From contig NZ_JBHLUE010000019.1 in NCBI RefSeq assembly GCF_042434095.1, positions 310,001 to 374,000 on the forward strand: a stretch of 64,000 bases of DNA, in the 5' to 3' direction. Numbering within the stretch: position 1 is the stretch's first letter; every line of letters starts with the position of its first letter. A program made the position numbers and the translations under genes. Shown piece after piece: positions 6,601 through 15,425 of the stretch. Below the pieces are notes generated by a model. It searched no databases, was not told the origin of the DNA, and saw nothing but the letters and a program-made list of their open reading frames with translations. The DNA is from KBS50 sp042434095 (GTDB lineage: Bacteria; Actinomycetota; Actinomycetes; Mycobacteriales; Micromonosporaceae).

Positions 6601-8001
6601 TCAGTAGGCGAAGGCGAGCGGGCGGGCGTCGTCGGCGCCATCGATCGGCGCCGGCGGCTCGGCGAGCGGCGGGCCGGCCTTGACGGCGCGCAGCACGAGG
6701 CCCACCTCGACCACCGCGAGCGCGCCGTACAGCAGGGTGAAGACGGCCAGCGAGGTGGCCACCGCGCCGACGCCGACGGTGGGCGAGACGCCGGCGGCGG
6801 TCCGCAACACGCCGAAGACCACCCACGGCTGGCGGCCCAACTCGGTGAAGATCCAGCCCATGCTGTTGGCCAGGAACGGCAGGCCGACGGCCCACACGCC
6901 GGCCCGCCAGAACCAGCGGCCGGCCGGCAGCCGGCCGCCGCGGGTGAGCCACAGCCCGGCGAACGCCAGCAGCGTCACCAGCGCGCCGAAGCCGATCATC
7001 AGACGGAACGACCAGTACGTCACCGGCACGACCGGCCGGTAGTCCCCCGGCCCGTACGTCTGCTCGTACCGGCGCTGCACGTCGTTGATGCCCTCGACCG
7101 TGCCGTCCGGGCGGCCGGTGGCCAGCAGCGACAGCGCGTGCGGCACGCGCAGGCTGACCACCTCGCGGCGGCCGTCCAGGGTGCCGACGGTGAACACCGA
7201 GAACGAGGCCGGGCCGGAGGTGTCGTACAACGCCTCGGCCGCCGCCATCTTCATCGGCTGTTGGTGGGTCATCACCCGGGCCTGCAGGTCGCCGGTCGCC
7301 ACGAGCAGCACCCCGGCGATCGCCACCACCCAGAGCGCGAGCCGCAGGCTGGGCCGGAACACGGCCACCTCGCTGGCCCGGGACAGGTGCCAGGCGCAGA
7401 CCGCCAGCATCACCACCCCGGCGGTGAGGAAGGCGGCCGCGATCGTGTGCGGGAAGGTCACCAGCGTGGTCGAGTTGGTCAGCACAGCCACGATGTCGGT
7501 CAGCTCGGCCCGGCCGGTGACCGGGTTGTAGACGAAGCCCACCGGGTGCTGCATCCAGGAGTTCGCGGCCAGGATGAAGTACGCCGACAGCACGGTGCCG
7601 GCCGCCGCGAGCCAGATGGTGGCCAGGTGCAGCCGCTTCGGCAGCCGGTCCCAGCCAAAGATCCACAGGCCGAGGAAGGTCGATTCGAGGAAGAACGCGA
7701 GCAGGCCCTCCACCGCCAGCGGGGCGCCGAAGATGTCGCCCACGAACCGGGAGTACGCGCTCCAGTTCATCCCGAACTGGAACTCCTGCACGATGCCGGT
7801 GACCACGCCCATCGCGAAGTTGATCAGGAACAGCTTGCCCCAGAACCGCGTGGCGCGCAGGTACTCCGGCCGATCCGTGCGGACCCATGCCGTCTGCAGC
7901 ACCGCCACGAGCCCGGCCAGGCCGATCGTGACCGGTACGAAGAAAAAGTGGTAGACGGTGGTGATGCCGAACTGCCACCGCGCCAGGTCGAGTGCGTCCA
8001 C
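6601..8001 (-). CDS. cydA: Cytochrome bd oxidase subunit I
   Basis: A 466-residue heme-bearing subunit of the bd-type terminal oxidase. A heme ligand candidate is H18 in TTVYHFFF, another is the histidine in FPHTIAAAF, and the GRQPW signature is near the C-terminal third. The quinol-binding Q-loop region is of the short type. The start is a GTG at 8001. The gene is divergent from a universal stress protein gene, with 151 bases between them. High-affinity oxidases of this class usually serve low-oxygen growth, which fits the neighbouring stress gene. Confidence 0.95.
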   Translation of the reverse strand: MDALDLARWQFGITTVYHFFFVPVTIGLAGLVAVLQTAWVRTDRPEYLRATRFWGKLFLINFAMGVVTGIVQEFQFGMNWSAYSRFVGDIFGAPLAVEGLLAFFLESTFLGLWIFGWDRLPKRLHLATIWLAAAGTVLSAYFILAANSWMQHPVGFVYNPVTGRAELTDIVAVLTNSTTLVTFPHTIAAAFLTAGVVMLAVCAWHLSRASEVAVFRPSLRLALWVVAIAGVLLVATGDLQARVMTHQQPMKMAAAEALYDTSGPASFSVFTVGTLDGRREVVSLRVPHALSLLATGRPDGTVEGINDVQRRYEQTYGPGDYRPVVPVTYWSFRLMIGFGALVTLLAFAGLWLTRGGRLPAGRWFWRAGVWAVGLPFLANSMGWIFTELGRQPWVVFGVLRTAAGVSPTVGVGAVATSLAVFTLLYGALAVVEVGLVLRAVKAGPPLAEPPAPIDGADDARPLAFAY

Positions 8002-8152
8002 GCTCCGATGGTGCGGGCGGGCGGCCGCGGCCGATCAGGGCCGAAGGTCCCGCGCGAGGCGGGCCCACCGGCCCGCGGTGCCGGGCCGTCGGCGCCTGCC
8101 GACCGGGCCGCCGCTGCGCTGCACTGGAGGCAGCCGGGAAGGAGTGAGGACG

Positions 8153-8626
8153 ATGGCCGACAACTATCTGATCGTGGTGGGTGTGGACGGTTCCGACGGC
8201 GGCCGGCGCGCCCTGGAGTGGGCGGTCCGGGAGGCGGCGAACCGCGGCGGAGCGGTGCAGGCGGTCGCGGCCTGGCGCTGGGACGGCATCGAGAGCGACT
8301 TCGTCACGGTCGGCACGGCCGCGCAGGAGCGGAACCGGACCACCGCGACGCTGGAACGCGAGGTCGGCGCCGTGACCCGGGCGGCCCAGGCCCCCGTGCC
8401 GGTGTCGGCCGAGGTGGTCGAGGGCCGGCCGGCCGACGTGCTGACCGCCGCGGCCCGCGACGCCACCCTGCTGGTGCTGGGCAGCCACGGGCACAGCCGG
8501 ATCCGGCACACGGTGCTGGGCTCGGTGAGCGAGGAGTGCGTCCGCAAGGCCGCCTGCCCGGTGGTGGTGATCCCGGTGCCGGTGCCCGAACTGGCCGGCG
8601 GCGCCGAGCCGGCGCTGCGCGGCTGA
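8153..8626 (+). CDS. Universal stress protein (UspA family)
   Basis: A 157-residue single-domain Usp protein. It opens with the DNYLIVVGVDGSDGGRRALEWAV strand-loop-helix and ends with the ATP-binding pattern G-x2-G-x9-G-S (GSHGHSRIRHTVLGS), so it is of the nucleotide-binding type. The ATG at 8153 is preceded by GGAGTGAGGACG. It faces away from the cydAB operon, a common pairing of oxygen-limitation genes in actinobacteria. No partner is visible downstream: the next gene is convergent after a terminator. Confidence 0.93.
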   Translation: MADNYLIVVGVDGSDGGRRALEWAVREAANRGGAVQAVAAWRWDGIESDFVTVGTAAQERNRTTATLEREVGAVTRAAQAPVPVSAEVVEGRPADVLTAAARDATLLVLGSHGHSRIRHTVLGSVSEECVRKAACPVVVIPVPVPELAGGAEPALRG

Positions 8627-8706
8627 CCCCGCCGAGGCGCCCCGGCCCGGCCCGACTCGTTCGGCCGAGCCCGGCCCGACTCGTTCGGCCGAGCCCGGCC
8701 GACCGG

Positions 8707-8748
8707 GAGGCTCGCGTCAGGATTCCGGTTGCCGGTGACGCGAGCCTC
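8707..8748. terminator. Hairpin terminator between convergent genes
   Basis: A perfect 13-base stem, GAGGCTCGCGTCA at 8707-8719 with 8736-8748 and a 16-base loop, lies between the convergent stops at 8626 and 8773. Just upstream (about 8642-8698) a 24-base unit containing CGACTCGTTCGGCC is present twice in tandem. Confidence 0.65.
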
Positions 8749-8772
8749 TTGATCAGCTCCGGCCGGCTCGCG

Positions 8773-9702
8773 TCAGGTGATGAGGTCGATCAGCGCGTCC
8801 GTGAACCGGTGCGCGTGCCCGGCCTCGTCGTGGGCGATCTCGGCGAACATGTCGGCGCTCGCCTCGTCCCCGGCCGCGGCCGCCCGCCGGGAGAAGGTCG
8901 GGTACATGGTGGTCGCCTCGTACTGCTCACCGTCGATGGCGCCCCGCAGGTTGTCCTCGGTGGTGGCCACCAGACCGGCCAGCTGGGCGGTCTGCGCGAA
9001 ATGCTCGCCGAGCTCCTGGCTTGCCGTGTTGTCGAACAGGCGGCCCAGCCGGCGTTGCCCGTCGGACCGGGCGTGCTCGGCGTACAGGCCGTACCGCGCC
9101 GCCGCGAACGACTCGCCGCGGGTGGCGGCGAGCAGGTTGTCCAGCGTGCGGCCGGTGCACCGGGGCGGCCCCGGCCGGATCGGCACCGGGGTCACCCGCT
9201 CGCCCACCGGGAAGTTCTGACTGCCTTCCGGGTGCAGCAGCGCGTCCCGGGCCAGCCGGAACTGCTGCGCGTGCACCGCCTCGTCGGCGGCCAGCTCGGT
9301 GAACAGCTCGGCGGCCGGCGCGCAGCCGTCCCGGGCGGCCTGCCGGGCGAACCGCGGATAGAGGGTGGTCGCCTCGTACTCCTCGCCGGCGATGGCCGCG
9401 CTGAGGTTCTCCACGTCGGTGCCGACGAACCCGATGCTCGCGGCCTCCATGGCGAAGTGGTCGTACCGCTCCACCCGAGCGGTACGCCGGAACAGCGCCG
9501 CCACGTCGGCGTGGTGCTCGAAGTCGGCGCCCTGGGCGTACGCGAGGTAGCGCGCCCAGGCGTACGCCTCGCCCTGCATGGCCGTGAGTGTGTCGTCCCT
9601 AGTGGAGGGCGACACCGCCGGCGCGGCCTGCGCGCTGGCGCCCAGGCCGGCGGCGAGGACCACGCCCGTGATCAGCCCGGTGAGGGCGGCGAATGTCCGC
9701 AC
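8773..9702 (-). CDS. Secreted double ferritin-like (rubrerythrin-type) protein
   Basis: A 309-residue protein with a Sec signal peptide (residues 1-27, ending ASAQAA). Two ferritin-like four-helix domains follow in tandem. Each carries the same metal-ligand landmarks: GEAYAWARY / GESFAAARY, GEEYEATTLYP / GEQYEATTMYP and DEAVHAQQF / DEAGHAHRF. These give Glu and E-x-x-H sets for a di-iron centre in each half. Rubrerythrins normally act in the cytoplasm, so an exported duplicated form is unusual. There is no rubredoxin domain and no obvious electron donor nearby. The ATG at 9702 has GGAGGAG upstream. Confidence 0.85.
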   Translation of the reverse strand: MRTFAALTGLITGVVLAAGLGASAQAAPAVSPSTRDDTLTAMQGEAYAWARYLAYAQGADFEHHADVAALFRRTARVERYDHFAMEAASIGFVGTDVENLSAAIAGEEYEATTLYPRFARQAARDGCAPAAELFTELAADEAVHAQQFRLARDALLHPEGSQNFPVGERVTPVPIRPGPPRCTGRTLDNLLAATRGESFAAARYGLYAEHARSDGQRRLGRLFDNTASQELGEHFAQTAQLAGLVATTEDNLRGAIDGEQYEATTMYPTFSRRAAAAGDEASADMFAEIAHDEAGHAHRFTDALIDLIT

Positions 9703-10021
9703 TGGATCTCCTCCTTACGACGGGTAATCGCCTTTGATGCGTCTGAGCTGCTCAAACGTCGGTGATGCTATTCGGGGACTACTTTCTGTAATAGAGCGCG
9801 CGCACCGACCCCCGCAGGGCCTCAGCAAATTCCGGCAAGTCTGGCGACGGTGGCGGGGCAGCAGGTCCGGGCTGCGACCGCGGGCGGCGAGCCGGATCCT
9901 TCCACCCGGCCCAACCGTGCGGATCGATTGCTCGCCCGATACCATCACGGTCGCCTCCGGCGGACGGGCACGGTCATCCCCGGCCTCGCCGCGCCGGTGG
10001 CGCGGTCCACCGGGAGCGTGC
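9703..10021. other. Intergenic region of about 320 bases
   Basis: This gap separates the divergent ferritin-like and lipoprotein genes. Its left third is comparatively AT-rich (TACTTTCTGTAATAG near 9779-9793) and probably holds the ferritin-gene promoter. I see no RNA gene or clear inverted repeat in it. Confidence 0.5.
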
Positions 10022-11518
10022 ATGGGCATTCGTCGACGGGACACGCTGATCCTCGGCGGCTCGCTGGTCGCCCTCGGCGGCTGCCATAGCACGGCCGGAT
10101 CCGCCGACGAGCCGGCCCGGGGCATGGAGCCGGAGGTGGACGCGCTGCTGGACCGCCGCAGCGCGGCGCTGGCGGCCGGGGACGAGCCGGGGTGGCTGGC
10201 GGCGGTCGACGCCGGAAACCCGGCCCTGGTGGCGCACGAGAAGCAGGTCCTGGCCAACCTGCGCCAGCTGCGCGTCGACGGCGGGCGGTTCCGCCGCTGC
10301 GGCCGCGCTCCGGACCCGGCCCGGCCGGGCCGGTATGCCAGCTCCCTCCCCCGCGAATCCACGGCGTACGACGTGGACCTGGCGATGCGGCTGCCCGGCG
10401 CGGACTCCGCGCCCACCGCGGTGCGGTACCGGTGCGTCTTCGGCCGCGTCGACGGCGCGGTCGTGCTGGTGGACGTGGCGGGCGCCCCGGCCGCCGGCGG
10501 CGAGCCCGCGCCGCTGACCGACTGCCCCTGGGACACCGGCGCCCTGCGGGTACGCCGCCGGCCGGACCTGCTGCTCGCCGCGCAGTCCGGGGTGGCCGAC
10601 CCGGACGCGTTGCTGGAGGTGGCCGCCCGGGCGGCCGCCGAGATCCGCCGGGACTGGGGCGACAACCCCCTGCCGGACGCGTTCGCGGTGTTCGTGGCCG
10701 GGGACAGCGCCACCTTCCGGGGCTGGTTCGCCGGCGCCGCCCCGGACTGGTCCGCCGGGGTGACGGTGCCGGTCCGCGGCGCCGAGTCGACGGCCGCGGG
10801 CACCGGTCGGTTCGTCGGCTCGCGGATCGCCGTCGATCTTGCGACCAGCCGGTCGACCGGCAGCCCGTACGAGACGATCAAGCGGCAGCTCGCGTACGCG
10901 GCGGCCCTGGCCGTGCTGCCGGCCTCGCCGCGACCGGCCGGCCTGCCCGGCGCGGCCGAGTTCGCCGCGCCGCTCTGGGCGGTCGAGGGTTTCGCGCAGT
11001 ACCTGGCCGGCCGCGACTCCGCGGCGGTGCGGGCCCGATCCGCGCTGCGGCTGCGGGCGGCCCGGCGGCTGACCGGGGCGCCGGAGCTGGCCGGCAACCG
11101 GGACTTCTACTCGGCGGCCAACCGGGCCGCCAACGCGGCGCTGGGCTGCAGCGTGTTCCAGTTCGTGGCCGGCCGGTACGGGCACGAGCGGGCCCGCTCG
11201 CTCTACCTGGCCGCGGTCACCCACGGTCAGGCCGCCGGCCCCATCCCGACGCCAGCCTCAACGACACGACCCGAGCCAGCCTCAGCGACACGGCCCCAGC
11301 CGGCCTCGACGGCAACGCCCGGGCCGGCCTCGACGGCGCGGCGCGGGCCGGTTTCGGCGGCCCGGCCCGACCCCACGCGGGCCGCGCAGCCCGCTTCGGC
11401 GCCGAGCGCCGCGCTGGCCGCCGCGCTGGCCCGGGCGGGTCTCGCCGACGGCGGCCGGGCGGACGCGACCGCCACCGACTTCTACACGCAGTGGCGTCGC
11501 TTCGTGGAACGCTCCTGA
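10022..11518 (+). CDS. Lipoprotein related to gluzincin metallopeptidases, zinc motif lost
   Basis: A 498-residue protein with a RRRDTLIL start and lipobox LVALGGC (Cys21), so probably lipid-anchored outside the membrane, possibly by the Tat route. The middle ends in WAVEGFAQYLAG, which matches the W-x-x-EG-x-A-x-Y segment that follows HExxH in M1-like lipoprotein peptidases. Where HExxH should be, the sequence reads IKRQLAYAAAL, so the zinc ligands are absent and the protein is unlikely to be an active protease. Residues about 408-465 are a Pro/Ala/Thr/Arg-rich linker. The ATG at 10022 is chosen because it gives the signal sequence. Family placement is inferred from motifs only. Confidence 0.6.
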   Translation: MGIRRRDTLILGGSLVALGGCHSTAGSADEPARGMEPEVDALLDRRSAALAAGDEPGWLAAVDAGNPALVAHEKQVLANLRQLRVDGGRFRRCGRAPDPARPGRYASSLPRESTAYDVDLAMRLPGADSAPTAVRYRCVFGRVDGAVVLVDVAGAPAAGGEPAPLTDCPWDTGALRVRRRPDLLLAAQSGVADPDALLEVAARAAAEIRRDWGDNPLPDAFAVFVAGDSATFRGWFAGAAPDWSAGVTVPVRGAESTAAGTGRFVGSRIAVDLATSRSTGSPYETIKRQLAYAAALAVLPASPRPAGLPGAAEFAAPLWAVEGFAQYLAGRDSAAVRARSALRLRAARRLTGAPELAGNRDFYSAANRAANAALGCSVFQFVAGRYGHERARSLYLAAVTHGQAAGPIPTPASTTRPEPASATRPQPASTATPGPASTARRGPVSAARPDPTRAAQPASAPSAALAAALARAGLADGGRADATATDFYTQWRRFVERS

Positions 11519-11606
11519 GGCGTAGGTTCGAGCAGTGGAGCCCGGCGACCCGCGCCGGCTCGTTTCCCGGGCCGTGCCGGCCCGCAGCTTCCGGAGAGGA
11601 CAGCCG

Positions 11607-11975
11607 ATGAGCAGGCCCACAGTGGAACCGCCCGCCGGACCGCCGCCCACCGACCTGGTGGTGGAGGACATCACGGTGGGCGACGGCCCGCGCGCCGAGC
11701 CGGGACACCTGGCCACGGTGCACTACGTGGGCGTCTCGCACTCCGACGGCCGCGAGTTCGACGCCTCCTGGAACCGTGGCTCGGCGTTCACCTTCGCGCT
11801 CGGCGGCGGACAGGTGATCTCCGGGTGGGACCAGGGCGTCGTGGGCATGCGGGTCGGCGGGCGACGCCGCCTGGTGATCCCGCCCCACCTCGGGTACGGC
11901 GACCGCGGCGCGGGCGACGCCATCCGGCCCGGCGAGACCCTCGTCTTCGTGGTCGACCTGGTCGGCGTCGAGTAA
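11607..11975 (+). CDS. FKBP-type peptidyl-prolyl isomerase
   Basis: A 122-residue single-domain FKBP expected to catalyse proline isomerisation in the cytoplasm. Landmarks are ATVHYVGVSHSDGREFDASW, the GQVISGWDQGVVGM region and the C-terminal TLVFVVDLVGVE strand. No signal peptide is present. The ATG at 11607 has GGAGAGGA six bases upstream; an in-frame extension to 11535 lacks family similarity. It is convergent with the CBS-domain gene, with five bases between the stops. Confidence 0.93.
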   Translation: MSRPTVEPPAGPPPTDLVVEDITVGDGPRAEPGHLATVHYVGVSHSDGREFDASWNRGSAFTFALGGGQVISGWDQGVVGMRVGGRRRLVIPPHLGYGDRGAGDAIRPGETLVFVVDLVGVE

Positions 11976-11980
11976 CCCGG

Positions 11981-12454
11981 TCAGCGGCCGGCCAGCACGG
12001 CCACCAGGTCGCCGCCGGTCACCACCCCGACGGGCCGCCCGGCGGCGTCCACCACGGCCACCGCGTCCACGCCGGCGGTCCGCATGAGCCGGGCGGCGTC
12101 CACCAGCCGCTGATCGGCCGCCAGGACCGGCGGCGCGGCCTCCAGCACGCTGCCCACCACCCGCCGGGCCAGCGCGGACGGGTCGTACGCCCAGACCGCC
12201 GCCACGGTCCGGTCGGCCAGCACCCCGACGCAGCGCTCGGTGTCGTCGACCACCACGAGGTGCCGCCGACCGCCCCGAACCATGGCGTGCAGCGCCTCGC
12301 CGAGGAGCAGGCCCGACCGCACGGTGAGCACCGGTGTGCTCATCACCTCGGTGACCCCGCGGTCGGCCGGGTCGACGGCCGACGCCTCGTCGCCGGCGAT
12401 CTTGGCAGCGCCGGCCGCCCCGTTCTGCCGGTGTGTCCGGTCGGTGGTGGTCAT
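11981..12454 (-). CDS. CBS-domain pair protein
   Basis: A 157-residue cytoplasmic protein made of a short N-terminal tail and two CBS motifs. The first is around VMSTPVLTVRSGLLLGEALHAM to GVLADRTV, the second around LVDAARLMRTAGVDAVAVVDAAGRPVGVVTGGDL. Stand-alone CBS pairs bind adenine nucleotides and usually sense energy or stress state. The ATG at 12454 has GGAGG five bases upstream. It is divergent from the SMP-30-like gene, which shares a 151-base promoter region. Confidence 0.9.
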   Translation of the reverse strand: MTTTDRTHRQNGAAGAAKIAGDEASAVDPADRGVTEVMSTPVLTVRSGLLLGEALHAMVRGGRRHLVVVDDTERCVGVLADRTVAAVWAYDPSALARRVVGSVLEAAPPVLAADQRLVDAARLMRTAGVDAVAVVDAAGRPVGVVTGGDLVAVLAGR

Positions 12455-12605
12455 GTCGCCTCCGTCCCGGGCCGCCGGTCGCCCGGCACGGCCCATCCCC
12501 GGTCTCCAGCGTGCGGCGGCCCGGGCCCGGCGTCCAGGGGCGAAGGACCCGTTCCCGCGCCGATCGGGCCGCGACACGGCGGCATCGGCACGGGAGAATG
12601 GGCGG

Positions 12606-13619
12606 ATGCCGCCTATCCGCGCACCTCGCCTGATCAGCCCCGTCCGGACCCCCGCCACGGCGCCGCCGCCGCTGGAGGGCCCGTGGGCGGCCACCGACAC
12701 CCGGCTGGACGCCCCGCTGACCTGGCGGCTGCCGTCCGGCCGGGGCGCCGAGGACGTGCTGGTGGACCCGGCGGGCGCGGTGCTCACCGGCGGGGACGAC
12801 GGCCGGATCTGGCGCTGGCCGGCGGGCGCCGCCCCGACCGCAGTGCCGGAGCAGTTGGCCGAGACGGGCGGCCGGCCGCTCGGCATCGAGCAGCACCCGG
12901 ACGGCAGCCTGGTGGTCTGCGACGGCGTGCGGGGGCTGTTGCGGGTGACCGGCGACGGCCGGGTGACCGAGCTGGCCACCACGGCTGGCGGCCGGCCGAT
13001 CAGGGTGTGCAACAACGCGGCGGTGACCCGGGACGGCATGATCTTCTTCACCGACAGCTCGCACCGGTTCCCGCTGGCCGACTGGCGGCGGGACATGCTG
13101 GAATACCGGCCCAACGGCCGGTTGCTCAGCCACGACCCGCGCACCGGCCGCACCGACGTGGTGGTGGACCGGCTCTACTTCCCCAACGGGGTGGCGCTCA
13201 CCCCGGACGAGTCGGCCGTGCTGGTGGCCGAGACCAGCACCCACCGGCTGCTGCGGATCCCGCTGGCCACCGCCGAGCCGGCCGTGCTGGCCGACCTGCC
13301 CGCGCATCCGGACAACGTGAGCGCCGTGGGCGACGGCACGTTCTGGCTGGCCCTGCCCAGCCCCCGGCTGCCGGTGCTGGAGCGGCTGCTGCCGCACCCG
13401 CGCTTGCGGCAGGCAGCCGACCTGCTGCCCGACGCCCTGCAACCGCAGCCCCGCCGGTACGGCCTGGTGGCGCTGGTGGATGAGGCGGGCACCGTGCTGC
13501 GCACCCTGCACGGCCCGACCGGGGCATACCAGATGGTCACCGGCGTCCGCCAGGACGGCGACCGGCTCTGGCTGGGCAGCCTGGTCGAGCCCGCGGTGGC
13601 GGCCGTACCGCTGCGCTGA
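12606..13619 (+). CDS. SMP-30/strictosidine synthase-like beta-propeller protein
   Basis: A 337-residue six-bladed propeller protein of the SMP-30/gluconolactonase and strictosidine-synthase-like superfamily. Supporting segments are GRPLGIEQHPDGSLVVCDG, the FFTDSSHRF motif typical of strictosidine synthase-like proteins, and YFPNGVALTPDESAVLVAET. Such proteins are usually lactone hydrolases; the substrate cannot be told from the sequence. There is no signal peptide with the ATG at 12606. The gene ends 27 bases before a repeated palindromic terminator. Confidence 0.85.
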   Translation: MPPIRAPRLISPVRTPATAPPPLEGPWAATDTRLDAPLTWRLPSGRGAEDVLVDPAGAVLTGGDDGRIWRWPAGAAPTAVPEQLAETGGRPLGIEQHPDGSLVVCDGVRGLLRVTGDGRVTELATTAGGRPIRVCNNAAVTRDGMIFFTDSSHRFPLADWRRDMLEYRPNGRLLSHDPRTGRTDVVVDRLYFPNGVALTPDESAVLVAETSTHRLLRIPLATAEPAVLADLPAHPDNVSAVGDGTFWLALPSPRLPVLERLLPHPRLRQAADLLPDALQPQPRRYGLVALVDEAGTVLRTLHGPTGAYQMVTGVRQDGDRLWLGSLVEPAVAAVPLR

Positions 13620-13645
13620 CCGGCACCTCCGCCCGCCCCAGGGTG

Positions 13646-13696
13646 TTAGGAAGGGCCCCTTCCTATACAAAAAGCGATAACAAGGGGCCCTTCCTT
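13646..13696. repeat. 52-bp palindromic repeat, copy 1 (likely bidirectional terminator)
   Basis: Arms AGGAAGGGCCCCTT and AAGGGGCCCTTCCT flank a loop containing CTATACAAAAAGCGATAAC. The same element occurs at 29789-29841 and 41302-41355 in the opposite orientation. This copy lies exactly between two convergent stop codons (13619 and 13702), as a terminator would. Confidence 0.85.
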
Positions 13697-13701
13697 GCGG
13701 G

Positions 13702-14994
13702 TCAGCCGCCGGAGTTGGTGGGGGCCGGGGTGGGCGTGGTGGTGGCGGGGGCGGCGCTGTTGCCCGGGGTCACCGCGGCGGGCGGCGGGGTGGCCGCCGG
13801 CTTGAGATCCTGCGGTACGGGCAACGCGCTGCCCTTGACGAACTGGTCCCAGCTGTCGTTCCAGGCCGTCCAGCCGTTGCCCCGGGCCAGCTGCACCTCG
13901 GTGCCGCGCACCCGGACGAGGTCGCCCACGTGAGTGGTGCGCATCAGCCAGCTGGCGGTCGTGCTGGACACGTTCACGCAGCCGTGCGAGGTGTTCGTGT
14001 ACCCCTGCTCGCCCTCGGACCAGGGCGCCGAGTGGATGAACTCGCCGCCCCAGGTGAGCCGCTGGGCGTCCTGGACGGTGACCACGTAGCCGCCGTTGGG
14101 CTCGCCCCGGGTGTCGAAGACCGTGCTGTCGAACTTCTCCATGATCACCATGTTGCCGCTGGAGGACGGGGTGCTCGGCTTGCCGAGGCTCACCGGGATG
14201 GTCTTGACGAGCCGGTTGTCCTTGTAGACGTACATCTGCTTCGTGTCGTTGTCGATGTCCATCCGGACGGCGTCCGGCGCCACCGTGGCCACCGCGGTGT
14301 GGTCGTCGTCGCCGAAGCCGGCCTTGCCCATCGGCAGCCCGGCCAGGGCCGCCCGGGCGGTGATCCGCGTGCCGGGCTTCCACGGGTCCGGTGCGCGGTA
14401 CGAGACCTGGTTGCCCTCGTCCAGCCAGGACCAGGCCCCCGGTTGCGGCGGGTCCGTGCTGACCAGCAGCCGCTTCTGCACGGCCGCCCGGGCCTCCTTT
14501 GGCACCGGCGGGTCGAACGCCACCACGAGCGGCAGGTTCACCCCGTACGACTGGCCGTTCTGCAGGTTGAGGCTGGTCTGCACGATGGTGTCCGGCTTGG
14601 CCATGGTGGTGAACTTCGCGGTGCTGGTGGTCGCCTTGCCGGCGCCGTCCGTGGCCGTCACCTGGGCGGTGTAGCCGCGCTTGTAGTCCAGGGGACGGCT
14701 GGGCAGCCAGGACGATCCGTCGGGCCGCATGGCGCCGTCGACCTTGGCGCCCTTGTCGTCGGTGAGGGTGACCTCGGTGATCTTGCCGTTGGTCGCCGTG
14801 GCCACCACCTCGCTGCTGACCGGCACGTTCGTGGCGTTCGCCGCCGGCGCGATCGCCACGGCGACCGGCGGGGGCGCGGCGGCCTTCCTGCCCGCCCCGG
14901 CCTTGCTTCCGCCGCCGCCCGTGCAGCCGGCCAGCGCCATGGATCCGCAGGCGAGCGCCGCCAGGGCGAGCCCGATCCGAGGTCTGCGCTTCAT
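13702..14994 (-). CDS. L,D-transpeptidase lipoprotein
   Basis: A 430-residue exported cell-wall enzyme that makes 3-3 cross-links in peptidoglycan or attaches proteins to it. It has a lipobox SMALAGC and a Gly-rich spacer. Two Ig-like domains at about residues 40-245 precede the YkuD domain, whose catalytic motif is SHGCVNVS, with the upstream conserved histidine in GEFIHSAPW. This matches the actinobacterial LdtMt2-type architecture. The C-terminal tail is Pro/Thr/Ala rich. I chose the ATG at 14994 rather than the in-frame start 30 bases upstream because it begins the signal sequence MKRRPRIGLALAAL. Confidence 0.93.
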   Translation of the reverse strand: MKRRPRIGLALAALACGSMALAGCTGGGGSKAGAGRKAAAPPPVAVAIAPAANATNVPVSSEVVATATNGKITEVTLTDDKGAKVDGAMRPDGSSWLPSRPLDYKRGYTAQVTATDGAGKATTSTAKFTTMAKPDTIVQTSLNLQNGQSYGVNLPLVVAFDPPVPKEARAAVQKRLLVSTDPPQPGAWSWLDEGNQVSYRAPDPWKPGTRITARAALAGLPMGKAGFGDDDHTAVATVAPDAVRMDIDNDTKQMYVYKDNRLVKTIPVSLGKPSTPSSSGNMVIMEKFDSTVFDTRGEPNGGYVVTVQDAQRLTWGGEFIHSAPWSEGEQGYTNTSHGCVNVSSTTASWLMRTTHVGDLVRVRGTEVQLARGNGWTAWNDSWDQFVKGSALPVPQDLKPAATPPPAAVTPGNSAAPATTTPTPAPTNSGG

Positions 14995-15076
14995 AACCCC
15001 CCCAATCCGTACTCGGTCAATCACATTCTGTTATCTCGCTCGCGGTCCGCGTGCCCCTTTCGCGCGAGCCCATCCC

Positions 15077-15108
15077 GGCAAAACCCTTGCCAGAACAGGG
15101 TTTTTGCC
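15077..15108. other. Hairpin in the 431-base gap 14995-15425
   Basis: GGCAAAACCCT at 15077-15087 pairs with AGGGTTTTTGCC at 15097-15108 with one bulged T. It sits between divergent genes, so a terminator is not required here; it may be an operator or leader structure. The rest of the 431-base gap holds probable promoters, including an ATAACAG element near 15030, and nothing else I can identify. Confidence 0.4.
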
Positions 15109-15425
15109 GCGATCGGCCGGACGACGGGCGCGCAGCCGTCAATTACGGACAGTTATCGGATGGCCGGTTCGAACGCGCCCAGGAACGGCCTGGACACGCG
15201 CCGCGGAACGGTCCGGGGCACGCCAGCCAGGCCGCCCGGAACGGGACAACCGGGTCCCGCCGGTACGGCGTCCGTCACACCCGACGCCCGTGCGGTGGCG
15301 CCGGCCGGGAGGTGGAGCATCATTGGGGCCGTGGCGGGGCCGGCCCCGGCACGGCGGAACGGACGTTCCCGCCCACCCCGGCGGCGGGCGACCGGCCGTC
15401 GACGACGCGGAGCGAGGGAGTACGG

